Notes: generated by a model from the sequence alone, not told the origin. A stretch of DNA of 64,000 bases from Allobosea sp. CRIB-10 (GCF_900112185.1 NZ_FOKP01000015.1:83971-147970); one strand, 5' to 3'. Shown: positions 20,291 to 28,682, numbered from the stretch's first letter. Translations and numbers: made by a program.

Positions 20291-20392
20291 GGTATTGTCC
20301 AGCATGGTCGTCTGCTGAACGTCGCCGTGCTGCAGCGTCAGGCGCAGCCGGTGGCTGTCAGCAGAGTACTATAGGTTCAGAGCACCTTAATT

Positions 20393-21079
20393 TTAGAGCA
20401 CGTCGCGCACGCGTACCAGCGTCGAGTCCATGTGCTTGCCGATCACGGCCGCCAGCGCTTCGCCGTCGCGCTTCAGTAGCGCCTCGATCATCTCTTCGTG
20501 CTCGGCCACAGCGCCGGCCCATTTATCCGGGCCTTCGTTGCCGATGAAGCGCAGGCGCTTGATCCTCGCCTGCAAGGTGCCGTGCATCTCGACCAGCACG
20601 CCGTTGCCTGAGGCGGCGACGATGGCGCTGTGGATCGCCTGGTTGAGCTTGAAGTATTCGAGGCGGGTCCGGGAGCGGTAGAGCTCCATCATCTCGTCGT
20701 GCAGCGCCTTGATCGCGGCAATGGTCGCATCGCTCGCCTGCGCGCAGGTCATCCGGCCGCCGAGCTGCTCCAGCGTCTTCAGCACTTCGAGTATTTGCAG
20801 GAGGTCGTGCGCCGAGAACTTGCGCACGATCGCGCCCTTGGCCGGCTGGATCTCGACCAGCCCCTCGCTCGCCAGCGTCTTGATCGCCTCGCGTAGGGGG
20901 GTGCGGGAGACGCCTAGCTGCGCACCGACGGCCCCTTCATTGATGCGCTGCCCGGGGGCGAGTCGTCCTTCGATGATCATGTCGCGCAGCCGCTCCAGCA
21001 CCTCTTCGTGCAAGGTGCGGCGCGTGATGCGCGGATAGAGCTCCTGCGCCTCGCTGGACATGCCGGCCTCGTTCGTCAT
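20393..21079 (-). CDS. GntR family regulator, FCD subfamily
   Basis: 228 residues from ATG 21079 (AAAGGAGAGCCGCG upstream). Winged HTH at about 15-80: LHEEVLERLRDMIIEGRLAPGQRINEGAVG and LGVSRTPLREAIKTLASEGLV. An all-helical FCD domain follows, with metal/ligand residues in the pattern FKLNQAIHSAIV, AEHEEMIEAL, IGKHMD. Encoded between aspT-asdA (same strand downstream) and the divergent pdxA-tct operon. A clean dyad near the latter suggests that operon is its main target. Confidence 0.9.
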   Translation of the reverse strand: MTNEAGMSSEAQELYPRITRRTLHEEVLERLRDMIIEGRLAPGQRINEGAVGAQLGVSRTPLREAIKTLASEGLVEIQPAKGAIVRKFSAHDLLQILEVLKTLEQLGGRMTCAQASDATIAAIKALHDEMMELYRSRTRLEYFKLNQAIHSAIVAASGNGVLVEMHGTLQARIKRLRFIGNEGPDKWAGAVAEHEEMIEALLKRDGEALAAVIGKHMDSTLVRVRDVL

Positions 21080-21231
21080 CGCGGCTCTCCTTTGTCTTCT
21101 GTACGGCATGGCGCTTTCGCGCTGTCAACGCGACCGGCCCCGCTCCGACAGTGACCTCCCGACCGGAAGCGACCTCCGCTGTGGACAGGCGAGGTCGCAG
21201 CCTGACTCGCGGCAGAGTAGTGCCATTTGGT

Positions 21232-21249
21232 TATGCTGCATACAGCATA
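21232..21249. promoter_or_regulatory. Perfect dyad upstream of pdxA-like gene, candidate GntR operator
   Basis: TATGCTG-CATA-CAGCATA, a perfect 7-bp inverted repeat with 4-bp spacer in the 243-bp divergent gap between the gntR gene and the pdxA-tct operon. The size and AT-edge/GC-centre layout fit FCD-GntR sites. Confidence 0.5.
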
Positions 21250-21322
21250 CTTGCTTTCGTCATCCGCACCATGATAGGCCGAAGGCAAGCAGCCGGCTTG
21301 AAGCCGGCCTCGGGAGGACGAG

Positions 21323-22351
21323 ATGGACACGAACGTTTCCTTGCCGGTGATCGCGGTCGCGATGGGCGACCCCTCCGGCATCAGCCCTGAACTCACCGCT
21401 CGTATCCTGGCCGAACCCGATCTGAGCAAGGCTGCCCGCTATATCGTCTTCGGCGATTATCGTCTGTTCCAGCTTGGCGCCGACGATGCCGGCCTCACTC
21501 CCGATCTCCACGTCATTATGGAGAGCGATGCGATTCCGGCCGACGCCGGTAAGCCGGTCTTCGTCGACCTGAAGAACCACGATCCGGCCGATCTCCAGCG
21601 CGGCAAGGCGACTCTCGCCGGCGGTAAGGCCGCGACCGACAATTTCCGCCGCGCGCTGCGCCTTGCGGCCTCCGGCCAGGCCGATGCGGTGTTCTTCACG
21701 CCTTTCAACAAGGCGGCGATGCGCTTCGCCTATCCCGGCTATGACGACGAGATTCGTTTCGTGCGCGACGCGATCGATTTCGAGGGGCCGGCCAGCGAAT
21801 TCAACGTGCTGGAGAAGCTCTGGAACGCCCGCGTCACCTCGCACATCCCGCTTTCCGAGGTGGCGCAGAACATCACCCAGGAGCGCATCCTGCGCGCCCT
21901 CGACCTTGCCGATAAGAACCTGCGCGCCGCCGGCTTCAACCCGCCGCGCATCGCCGTCGCCGGTATCAATCCCCATGCCGGCGATGGCGGCAATTTCGGC
22001 CGCGACGAGATCGAGACGATCGAGCCGGCGGTGAAGGCGGCGAAGGCCAAGGGCTATGTGGTGGAGGGGCCGTTCCCGTCCGACACGGTGTTCCTGCGCG
22101 CCAAGAACGGCGATTTCGACGCGGTGCTGACGATGTATCACGACCAGGGCCAGATCGCGATGAAGCTGATGGGCTTCGATCGCGGCGTCACCCTGATCGG
22201 CGGCTTCCCGTTCCCGATCTGCACCCCGGCTCATGGCACGGCCTATGAGATCGCCGGCAAGGGCATCGCCAATCTTGGCGCGACCCGTGCGGCGCTGTCG
22301 CTCGCAATCAAGATGGCGGGCGAGGGCAGGGCGGCACGCAAGGCCGCCTGA
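21323..22351 (+). CDS. PdxA family dehydrogenase (catabolic PdxA2-like)
   Basis: 342 residues, full length for PdxA. N-terminal AMGDPSGISPEL and the three metal-binding His residues of the family are present in TSHIPLSEV, INPHAGDGGNFG and MYHDQGQIAMKLMGF. PdxA enzymes oxidise a hydroxyl next to a carboxyl or phosphate, with decarboxylation, using NAD. Here the gene opens a transport and sugar-acid type operon, not a pyridoxine locus, so a catabolic role is more likely (as for D-threonate PdxA2 or terephthalate-diol TphB). No kinase (DtnK) or ring dioxygenase is nearby to decide. GGGAGGACG precedes the start. Confidence 0.85.
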   Translation: MDTNVSLPVIAVAMGDPSGISPELTARILAEPDLSKAARYIVFGDYRLFQLGADDAGLTPDLHVIMESDAIPADAGKPVFVDLKNHDPADLQRGKATLAGGKAATDNFRRALRLAASGQADAVFFTPFNKAAMRFAYPGYDDEIRFVRDAIDFEGPASEFNVLEKLWNARVTSHIPLSEVAQNITQERILRALDLADKNLRAAGFNPPRIAVAGINPHAGDGGNFGRDEIETIEPAVKAAKAKGYVVEGPFPSDTVFLRAKNGDFDAVLTMYHDQGQIAMKLMGFDRGVTLIGGFPFPICTPAHGTAYEIAGKGIANLGATRAALSLAIKMAGEGRAARKAA

Positions 22352-22419
22352 CAGAAAATCCCGGCGCAGCGGCCGCAAAGAGCCGCGCCAGTTCCAACGA
22401 TCATCCAGGGAGAAACAGC

Positions 22420-23415
22420 ATGAAACGTTTCTGTATTGCGGCCAGCGCCGCGCTCGCTTCCGTCATCGCCGCGGTGGTTCCGGCCGCGGCCTGGCAGCCG
22501 ACCAAGCCGATCGAATTCGTGGTGACCTCGGGTCCCGGTGGTGGCACCGACAATTTCGCCCGCATCGTCCAGTCGATCATCACCAAGCACAAGCTGGTCG
22601 AGCAGCCGGTCGTCGTGCTCAACAAGGGCGGCGGCAGCGGCGCCGAGGGCTATATCTACGGCAAGGGCGCCAAGGGTGATGCCCACAAGGTCGTCTTCGG
22701 GACCAACAACGCCTATCTGCTGCCCTATGTCGCCAAGCTCGGTTACAAGCTCTCCGACCTGACCCCGGTCTCGGCGCTGGCGCTCGACGAGTTCCTGATC
22801 TGGGTCAAGGGCGATGCCCCCTATGCCGACGCCAAGGCCTATGTCGAGGCGGCCAAGGCCAAGCCGGGCAGCCTCAAGATGGCGGGCAGCCAGTCCAAGG
22901 ACACCGACCAGACGCTGACCGCGATGATCCAGGAGGCGACCGGCGCCAAGTGGATTTACGTTCCCTTCCAGGGCGGTGGCGCGGCGGCGACCCAGCTTGC
23001 CGGCGGCCATGTCGATTCCAACACCAACAATCCGAACGAGAACATCGGCCAGTGGAAGGCCGGCCAGGTGAAGCCGCTCTGCGTCTTCTCGCCGGTGCGC
23101 CTCGCCAAGAGCGACCCGATCCATGACGGCAAGGGCTGGGGCGACATCCCGACCTGCAAGGAAGCTGGCCTGCCGCTCGAATCCTTCCAGATGCCGCGCA
23201 CCGTCTGGCTGCCGGCCGAGGTGCCCGCCGATGCGGTCGCCTTCTATGCCGACGTGATGGAGAAGGTCAGCAAGACCCCGGAATGGGCCGAGTTCATCGC
23301 CCGCACCGCGCAGACCGCCCGCTTCATGAAGGGCAAGGAGTTCACCGACTTCGTCGCCAAGGACGAGGCCGCCAACGCCAAGGTCTTCAAGAACGAAGGC
23401 TGGGTCGTAAACTGA
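22420..23415 (+). CDS. tctC: Tripartite tricarboxylate transporter substrate-binding protein (TctC/Bug family)
   Basis: 331 residues. Sec signal peptide (MKRFCIAASAALASVIAAVVPAAA, cleaved near residue 24), then the TctC fold with the conserved ligand loop SGPGGGTDNFAR and NKGGGSGAEG. It binds a carboxylated solute in the periplasm and delivers it to TctAB. Lies 68 bp after the pdxA-like gene and starts the transport part of the operon. The ligand may be the compound processed by the flanking enzymes, i.e. a hydroxy- or sugar-acid (inference). Confidence 0.9.
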   Translation: MKRFCIAASAALASVIAAVVPAAAWQPTKPIEFVVTSGPGGGTDNFARIVQSIITKHKLVEQPVVVLNKGGGSGAEGYIYGKGAKGDAHKVVFGTNNAYLLPYVAKLGYKLSDLTPVSALALDEFLIWVKGDAPYADAKAYVEAAKAKPGSLKMAGSQSKDTDQTLTAMIQEATGAKWIYVPFQGGGAAATQLAGGHVDSNTNNPNENIGQWKAGQVKPLCVFSPVRLAKSDPIHDGKGWGDIPTCKEAGLPLESFQMPRTVWLPAEVPADAVAFYADVMEKVSKTPEWAEFIARTAQTARFMKGKEFTDFVAKDEAANAKVFKNEGWVVN

Positions 23416-23430
23416 CCTCGTCAATCTCCG

Positions 23431-23528
23431 GTCATCCCGGACAAGCGGCGAAGCCGCGCTGATCCGGGATCCATGCCAGAACCGTTCCGGCATGGGTCCC
23501 GGGTCTCCCTTCGGTCGCCCGGGACGAC
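23431..23528. repeat. Palindromic repeat, family C
   Basis: GTCATCCCGGAC at the left pairs imperfectly with GTCGCCCGGGACGAC at the right end; GATCCGGGATCCATGCC and GGCATGGGTCCCGGGTC form the inner stem. It lies between tctC and tctB in the same operon. This REP-like element is widespread in Hyphomicrobiales. It could stabilise the tctC end of the mRNA, giving more binding protein than membrane subunits. Confidence 0.75.
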
Positions 23529-23569
23529 ATGGTCGGGCTGGGCGTTCGACGTTTGCAGGAGGAAAGCCG

Positions 23570-24058
23570 ATGATCAGCCGTTTCCAGGCCGAGATCGCGA
23601 CCGCGCTGGCGACACTCGCCTTCGGCCTCGTCATCGTGGGCGGCGCCCGCGAGTTCGGCATCGGCTGGGATTCCTCCGGCCCGCAGCCCGGCGCGTTCCC
23701 GTTCTATTGCGGCCTGCTTATCGCGCTCGCCAGCACGGGCACGATCGCAACGACGATCGGCCGACGCATGGGCGGCTCGGCGGCGCTCGCCGGCATTGTC
23801 CTCGACAGGGAGCAGGGCAAGCGGGTGCTCGCCTTCTTCCTGCCGATGCTCGCCTTCGTCGTGCTCAGCGTCACGCTCGGCATGTATGTCGCGATGCTGC
23901 TCTATCTCGTCTTCGCGATGCGCTTCCAGGGCCGCTATGGCTGGCTGCCCTCGCTCGCGACGGCCTTCGGCACCGCCGCCTTCTTCTATCTCGGCCTCGA
24001 GAAATTCGCCCAGGTCGGCCTGCTCAAGGGGCCGGTCGAGGCGATGCTCGGCCTCTGA
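23570..24058 (+). CDS. tctB: Tripartite tricarboxylate transporter small membrane subunit
   Basis: 162 residues with four membrane segments. Start ATG 23570 preceded by AGGAGGAAAG, preferred over the upstream in-frame start inside the repeat. The first helix (FQAEIATALATLAFGLVIVGGA) and the GWDSSGPQPGAFPF loop are typical of TctB. It forms the membrane complex with TctA, which begins 22 bp downstream. Confidence 0.88.
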   Translation: MISRFQAEIATALATLAFGLVIVGGAREFGIGWDSSGPQPGAFPFYCGLLIALASTGTIATTIGRRMGGSAALAGIVLDREQGKRVLAFFLPMLAFVVLSVTLGMYVAMLLYLVFAMRFQGRYGWLPSLATAFGTAAFFYLGLEKFAQVGLLKGPVEAMLGL

Positions 24059-24080
24059 CGCAGCGAGCCGGAGCCATCCC

Positions 24081-25598
24081 ATGGAAAACTTCGCCTCGCT
24101 CCTCCACGGTTTCCAGATCGCGCTGACGACCCATCACGTCGCGCTGATGATGGCCGGCGTGCTGCTCGGCATCCTTGTCGGCGTCCTGCCGGGCCTTGGC
24201 GCGCCGAACGGCGTCTCGCTGATGCTGCCGCTGACCTTCTCGATGGACCCGGTCTCGGCGATCATCCTGTTGACCTCGCTCTATTGGGGCGCGCTCTTCG
24301 GCGGCTCGACCACCTCGATCCTGTTCAACATCCCCGGCGAGCCTTCCTCGGTCGCGACCACCTTCGATGGCCACCCGATGGCCAAGCAGGGCAGGGCGAC
24401 CGAAGCGCTCTCCTTCGCCTTCCTCTCGGCCGGCATCGGCGCCATGGCCGGCGTCATCCTGATCACGCTGCTTTCGGGCTGGGTCGCGCGCTTCGCGCTG
24501 AAATTCTCCTCGCCGGAGTATTTCGCTGTTTATTTCATGACCTTCGCCAGCTTCGTCGGCCTCGGCGGCGCCTCGCCGCTGAAGACGATCGTCTCGATGG
24601 CGATGGGCTTCGCCTTCGCCTCGATCGGCATGGACTCGGTCTCGGGCAATATCCGCCTGACCTATGAGTTCGATGTGCTGCTCGCCGGCGTGAGTTTCCT
24701 GATCGCGGTGATCGGCCTGTTCGGCATCGGCGAACTGCTGCAAACCATGGAGGAGGGGCTGCGCTTCGAGGGGGTGAAGGCCAAAGTCAGCCCGCGCGAC
24801 GTGCTCGCCACGGCCTTGAAGCTGCCGCGCTACTGGCTGGCGCTGCTGCGCTCCAGCATCATCGGCATCTGGATGGGCATCACGCCTGGCGGCCCGACCG
24901 CGGCCTCCTTCATGAGCTACGCCATGGCCAAGCGCTCCTCGCGCAATCCGGAGAAATTCGGCAAGGGCGAGCCCGAGGGCGTGATCTCGCCCGAGACGGC
25001 CGACCATGCCGCCGGCTCATCGGCCATGTTGCCGATGCTGGCGCTCGGCATTCCGGGTTCGGCGACGGCAGCGGTGATGATGGGCGGGCTGATGATCTGG
25101 GGCCTCAACCCCGGCCCGATGCTCTTCGTCGAGCGCCCCGATTTCGTCTGGGGACTGATCGCCTCGATGTATCTCGGCAATGTCGTCGCGGTCATCGTCG
25201 TGCTTGCAACGGTGCCGCTCTTCGCCTCGATCCTGCGCATCCCCTTCTCGATCATCGGCCCCGCGATCGTCGTGGTCTGCTTCATCGGCGCCTATACCGT
25301 CGGCAACAAGCAGGTCGACATCTGGCTGGCGCTGGCCTTCGGCATCGTCGGCTATCTGTTCAAGAAGCTCGACTATCCGATCGCGCCGCTCGTGCTCGCC
25401 ATGGTCATCGGCGACAAGGCGGAGGACGCTTTCCGCCAGTCGATGATCTTCAGCCAGGGCTCGCTCTCGATCTTCTGGTCCAACCCGCTGGTGTCGAGCC
25501 TGATGGCGATCGCTCTCGCGCTGCTGCTCTTCCCGCTGATCGGCTCGACCCGGCGCGGCATCCGCAAGCTGGTGACGGCGCGGGCGGCCAAGGCGTAA
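24081..25598 (+). CDS. tctA: Tripartite tricarboxylate transporter large permease
   Basis: 505 residues, 10-12 membrane segments. Start ATG 24081 (MENFASLLHGFQ) after GGAGCC. The diagnostic TctA motif GVLPGLGAPNG is near residue 36, and its internal repeat counterpart GIWMGITPGGPTAASF near residue 268. It is the ion-coupled channel of the TctABC system. Directly followed by the DapA-superfamily gene. Confidence 0.92.
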   Translation: MENFASLLHGFQIALTTHHVALMMAGVLLGILVGVLPGLGAPNGVSLMLPLTFSMDPVSAIILLTSLYWGALFGGSTTSILFNIPGEPSSVATTFDGHPMAKQGRATEALSFAFLSAGIGAMAGVILITLLSGWVARFALKFSSPEYFAVYFMTFASFVGLGGASPLKTIVSMAMGFAFASIGMDSVSGNIRLTYEFDVLLAGVSFLIAVIGLFGIGELLQTMEEGLRFEGVKAKVSPRDVLATALKLPRYWLALLRSSIIGIWMGITPGGPTAASFMSYAMAKRSSRNPEKFGKGEPEGVISPETADHAAGSSAMLPMLALGIPGSATAAVMMGGLMIWGLNPGPMLFVERPDFVWGLIASMYLGNVVAVIVVLATVPLFASILRIPFSIIGPAIVVVCFIGAYTVGNKQVDIWLALAFGIVGYLFKKLDYPIAPLVLAMVIGDKAEDAFRQSMIFSQGSLSIFWSNPLVSSLMAIALALLLFPLIGSTRRGIRKLVTARAAKA

Positions 25599-25679
25599 TT
25601 TCTACGAGCGCGCCGCCGATCTCGAATCGTGACCACTGCCGGCTTGGCCGGTTTCCAGAAAGCAGCGAGACAGCAAGCC

Positions 25680-26597
25680 ATGAGCGAACCCTACAAGGGC
25701 ATCATCCCGATCGCGCCGACGATCTTCCATGAGAACGGCGACCTTGATCAGGAGGGCAACCGCCGGGTCATGGACCTGATGGTCGATCAGGGTGTCGACG
25801 GCATCTGCATCCTCGCCAATTTCTCCGAGCAGTTCCTGCTGACCGATGCCGAGCGCGACGAGGTCATGCGGCTTTCGATCGAGCAGGTTGCGGGCCGCGT
25901 GCCGGTCTGCGTCACCACCTCGCATTTCTCGACCCGCATCGCGGCGCAGCGCGCCAAGGCGGCGGCCGACGCCGGCGCCGGGATGCTGATGATGATGCCG
26001 CCCTATCACGGCGCGCTGCTCAAGGCCGACGAGCAGGGCATGATCGAGCACTTCAAGATCGTGGCGGATGCAGCGGGGATTCCGATCATCCTCCAAGATG
26101 CGCCGCTTTCCGGCGTGACCATGACCGTGCCCTTTATGATCAGGCTCAACAAGGAGGTGCCGCTCGTCCGCTACTTCAAGATCGAGGTTCCCGGCACGGC
26201 CGGCAAGCTGCGCTCGCTGATCGAGGCCGGCGGCGATGCGATCGTCGGCCCCTTCGACGGCGAGGAGGCGATCACGCTGATGGCCGATCTCGACGCCGGC
26301 GCCACCGGCACGATGACCTCGGCGATGATCCCCGATTTGATCAAGCCGATCCTGGCGGCCCATGCCGCCGGCGACCGCAGAGAGGCGGCGGCGCTCTATG
26401 CGCGCGTTCTGCCGATCATCAACTACGAGAACCGGCAATGCGGCCTGCGCTCGGCCAAGGCGGTGATGAAGGCCGGCGGCGTGATCAAGTCGGACGCCGT
26501 CCGCCATCCGCTGACGCCGCTGCATCCGCAGACGCGCGAAGGCTTGCTCGAGCTCGCACGCGAACTCGATCCGCTGGCCCTGCGCTGGGGGAAGTAA
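25680..26597 (+). CDS. DapA-superfamily enzyme, probably 2-keto-3-deoxy-L-arabonate dehydratase-like
   Basis: 305-residue TIM barrel. Schiff-base Lys167 is in VRYFKIEVPGTAGK. The catalytic Tyr of DHDPS and N-acetylneuraminate lyase (normally in YNxP) is replaced: this enzyme has LQDAPLSG (Gln139-Asp140), so it is not a lysine-pathway DapA. The DAP substitution and the tail (NYENRQ, GGVI, RHPL, LDPLALRWG) look like 2-keto-3-deoxy-L-arabonate dehydratase of the non-phosphorylated L-arabinose pathway, which yields 2-oxoglutarate semialdehyde. That subfamily call is from memory. ATG 25680 fits the family start. It is the last gene of the pdxA-tct operon. Confidence 0.75.
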   Translation: MSEPYKGIIPIAPTIFHENGDLDQEGNRRVMDLMVDQGVDGICILANFSEQFLLTDAERDEVMRLSIEQVAGRVPVCVTTSHFSTRIAAQRAKAAADAGAGMLMMMPPYHGALLKADEQGMIEHFKIVADAAGIPIILQDAPLSGVTMTVPFMIRLNKEVPLVRYFKIEVPGTAGKLRSLIEAGGDAIVGPFDGEEAITLMADLDAGATGTMTSAMIPDLIKPILAAHAAGDRREAAALYARVLPIINYENRQCGLRSAKAVMKAGGVIKSDAVRHPLTPLHPQTREGLLELARELDPLALRWGK

Positions 26598-26610
26598 CCC
26601 AGGCGCTGAT

Positions 26611-26636
26611 GCTGCCCGTCCCTAAAGGCGGGCAGC
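26611..26636. terminator. Hairpin between convergent genes
   Basis: GCTGCCCG and CGGGCAGC (8 bp perfect) with a 10-base loop, 14 bases after the stop of the DapA-like gene and 6 bases beyond the stop of the small minus-strand ORF. It could terminate both. Confidence 0.55.
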
Positions 26637-26641
26637 GTCGA

Positions 26642-26776
26642 TCAATAGGCTCCGATGCCGCCGGAGGGTGGCGGCATGTTGCCTCTTCGATCTTTGGTGA
26701 TGAACTCCGGCGTCACCAGAAGCATCCGGGACAGCCATGAGCTGTAGGCAGCTAGCAACTCTATGACGGCACGCAT
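26642..26776 (-). CDS. Small protein of 44 residues, unknown function
   Basis: An ATG at 26776 preceded by GGAGGCGTCTT (strong Shine-Dalgarno, 5-base spacing) opens a 44-codon frame ending at 26642. The predicted peptide has a hydrophobic or amphipathic N-terminal helix (MRAVIELLAAYSSWLSRMLL), then a charged turn (TKDRRG) and a Pro/Gly tail (NMPPPSGG). Upstream on the same strand, TTGCCG and TATGCT are spaced 16 bp apart like a sigma-70 promoter, and a hairpin follows the stop. A helix-plus-tail layout suits a small membrane-associated or regulatory protein, but I do not recognise it. Confidence 0.55.
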   Translation of the reverse strand: MRAVIELLAAYSSWLSRMLLVTPEFITKDRRGNMPPPSGGIGAY

Positions 26777-26845
26777 AAGACGCCTCCACGATTGCAGGGG
26801 CGATCCTAGCATAAAAAAGCGCTGTTTGCCGGCAAATTCTGCAGG

Positions 26846-27204
26846 TCAGGCCTTCGTCCAGACCGCGAGTTCATAGCCGTCAGGGTCGGCGAAGTGGAAG
26901 CGTCGGCCGCCGGGGAAATCGAAGGCCGGCTTGACGATCCGGCCGCCGGCAGCCTCGATGCTGTTCTGCATGGCCGCAAGGTCATCTGCGTAGAGGATCA
27001 CCAGCGGGCGCCGGGCCTCACCGTGCCGATCGTGGTGAAGCCGCCTTCGAGGCGGCCGTCTGAGAAGGCGCAGTAGTCCGGACCGTACTCGGTCATCGTC
27101 CAGCCGAAGGCCTGCTCGTAGAAGCCTCGGGCGCGCGGGATGTCGGCGACGACGAATTCGACATAGTCGATGCGGCGGTCGTTGCTTGCAGCGGGCACGA
27201 ACAT
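26846..27204 (-). pseudogene. VOC (glyoxalase/bleomycin-resistance) family gene with an internal frameshift
   Basis: The N-terminal part (RRIDYVEFVVADIPRARGFY, FGWTMTEYGPDYCAF) reads from 27204 and hits a stop at 26998. The C-terminal part (PLVILYADDL, FPGGRRFHFADPDGYELAVW) continues in another frame to 26846. Together they make one about 120-residue VOC domain with its DPDG-E metal-site end. A net one-base loss near 27010-27025 (GC-rich GGCGCCCGC) explains it. Because AAGGAG is only 2 bases from ATG 27204, GTG 27198 may be the real start. It could be a true pseudogene or a sequencing error in a GC run. Confidence 0.75.
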
Positions 27205-27369
27205 TCTCCTTGTGGTCTTCCGGCATCATGGCGTTGGCGCGGTCGGCTCGTGGCAGCAATGACAGAGGGTGTGCCGTGTATCGCGACCAACCGGATTTTT
27301 CATTTCTTCGGAGTGTCGAGAGCACGAATCTCCATGCAATCCTGTGATGCGCCACGTAACGAAATCGCG

Positions 27370-27403
27370 TTGGCATGCTCTTTCTGCACGCCCTATCGTG
27401 CAG
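27370..27403 (+). promoter_or_regulatory. Candidate promoter of MFS gene with overlapping dyad
   Basis: TTGGCA (27370-27375) and TATCGT (27394-27399) with an 18-bp spacer precede the MFS start by about 30 bp. A perfect dyad CTGCACG-CCCTAT-CGTGCAG (27384-27403) overlaps the -10, so a repressor site is possible. Weak evidence. Confidence 0.35.
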
Positions 27404-27431
27404 ACACACGTTTCTCGCTCCGGAGCCCGTC

Positions 27432-28667
27432 ATGACCGCAACCGCCAGGCGCGGCTACGCGCCGGAGATCATCGTCGCTGCCGGCTGCCTGATCGCGCTG
27501 ATCAGCTTCGGCCCGCGCGCCAGCGCCGGCTTGTTCCAGATCCCGATGACCTCGCAATATGGTTGGGGCCGCGACATCTTCAGCCTGGCGCTGGCGATCC
27601 AGAACCTGCTCTGGGGCCTGGGCGCGCCATTCGCCGGTGCGCTCGCCGACCGGTTCGGCATGGTGCGGGTGCTTTGTGTCGGCGCGCTGCTCTATGCTGC
27701 CGGCCTCGTGATGATGGCCTATGCCTCGACGCCGATGCAGCTCCATCTCGGCGCCGGCGTGCTGATCGGCTTCGGCCTTTCCGCCTGCTCCTTCAATCTG
27801 ATCCTCGCGGCCTTCGGCAAGTTGCTGCCCGAGCAATGGCGCCCGCTCGCCTTCGGCGCCGGTACCGCGGCCGGCTCCTTCGGCCAGTTCCTGTTCCCGC
27901 CGATCGGCAACATCCTGATCGAGACACTGGGCTGGCAGCAGGCGCTGATCGTCTTCGCCTTCACCCTGCTGCCGGTGATCCCGCTCTCGGTGATGCTGGC
28001 GACGCGCAGTACGAGCCAGCCGACGGCAGCGCCCGGTGCGGTTGCCGCGCCGAACCAGAGCATCGCGCAGGCTCTGGCCGAGGCCTTCAGGCATCGGTCC
28101 TATGTCCTGCTCGTGCTCGGCTTCTTCACCTGTGGCTTCCAGCTCGCCTTCATCACCGTTCACATGCCTGCCTATCTCAAGGATACCGGCCTGCCGGCCT
28201 GGGTCGGCGGCTGGACGCTGGCCGCGATCGGCCTCGCCAATGCGGTGGGGTCGCTCGGCTCCGGCTGGCTGACGGCACGCATGCCCAAGCGCCATCTGCT
28301 CGCCTGGATCTATTTCGGTCGCGCCGTCGCCATCGCCGCCTTCATCATGCTGCCGCCGAGCCCGACGACCGCGATCGCCTTCGGCATCGTCATCGGCGTG
28401 TTCTGGCTCTCTACCGTGCCGCCGACTTCGGCGCTGGTCATGCTGATGTTTGGCACCAAGTACATGGCGATGCTGTACGGCTTCGCCTTCTTCTCGCATC
28501 AGGTCGGCGGCTTCCTCGGCGTGCTGCTCGGCGGCATCCTCTATGAGCAGTTCGGCTCCTACACCATCGTCTGGTGGCTCTCGGTCGCGCTCGGCGTCGC
28601 CTCGGCGCTGATCAACCTGCCGATCGTCGAGAAGCCGGTGGCGCGCGCCCTCCCGCAGCCCGCCTGA
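27432..28667 (+). CDS. MFS transporter
   Basis: 411 residues, 12 membrane segments. Start ATG 27432 (MTATARRGYAPEIIVAAGC) rather than the longer frame from 27375. The TM2-TM3 loop GALADRFGMVRVLCVGAL matches MFS motif A, and PMTSQYGWGRDIFSLALA is like the oxalate/formate and monocarboxylate-type MFS members that sense solutes by an early TM1-2 loop. The substrate is unknown. It is followed by a hairpin and then the AcuI-like gene, with no regulator beside it. Confidence 0.82.
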   Translation: MTATARRGYAPEIIVAAGCLIALISFGPRASAGLFQIPMTSQYGWGRDIFSLALAIQNLLWGLGAPFAGALADRFGMVRVLCVGALLYAAGLVMMAYASTPMQLHLGAGVLIGFGLSACSFNLILAAFGKLLPEQWRPLAFGAGTAAGSFGQFLFPPIGNILIETLGWQQALIVFAFTLLPVIPLSVMLATRSTSQPTAAPGAVAAPNQSIAQALAEAFRHRSYVLLVLGFFTCGFQLAFITVHMPAYLKDTGLPAWVGGWTLAAIGLANAVGSLGSGWLTARMPKRHLLAWIYFGRAVAIAAFIMLPPSPTTAIAFGIVIGVFWLSTVPPTSALVMLMFGTKYMAMLYGFAFFSHQVGGFLGVLLGGILYEQFGSYTIVWWLSVALGVASALINLPIVEKPVARALPQPA

Positions 28668-28682
28668 CCAAAGATGCACGGT

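Noticed and set aside
21323..22351. Pyridoxine biosynthesis pdxA
   Set aside because: The neighbours are a TctABC importer and a keto-deoxy acid dehydratase-like enzyme under a GntR regulator. Biosynthetic pdxA typically lies with surA or ksgA.
25680..26597. 4-hydroxy-tetrahydrodipicolinate synthase (dapA) of lysine synthesis
   Set aside because: The catalytic Tyr is replaced (LQDAP in place of YNxP) and the operon context is transport and catabolism, not lysine synthesis.
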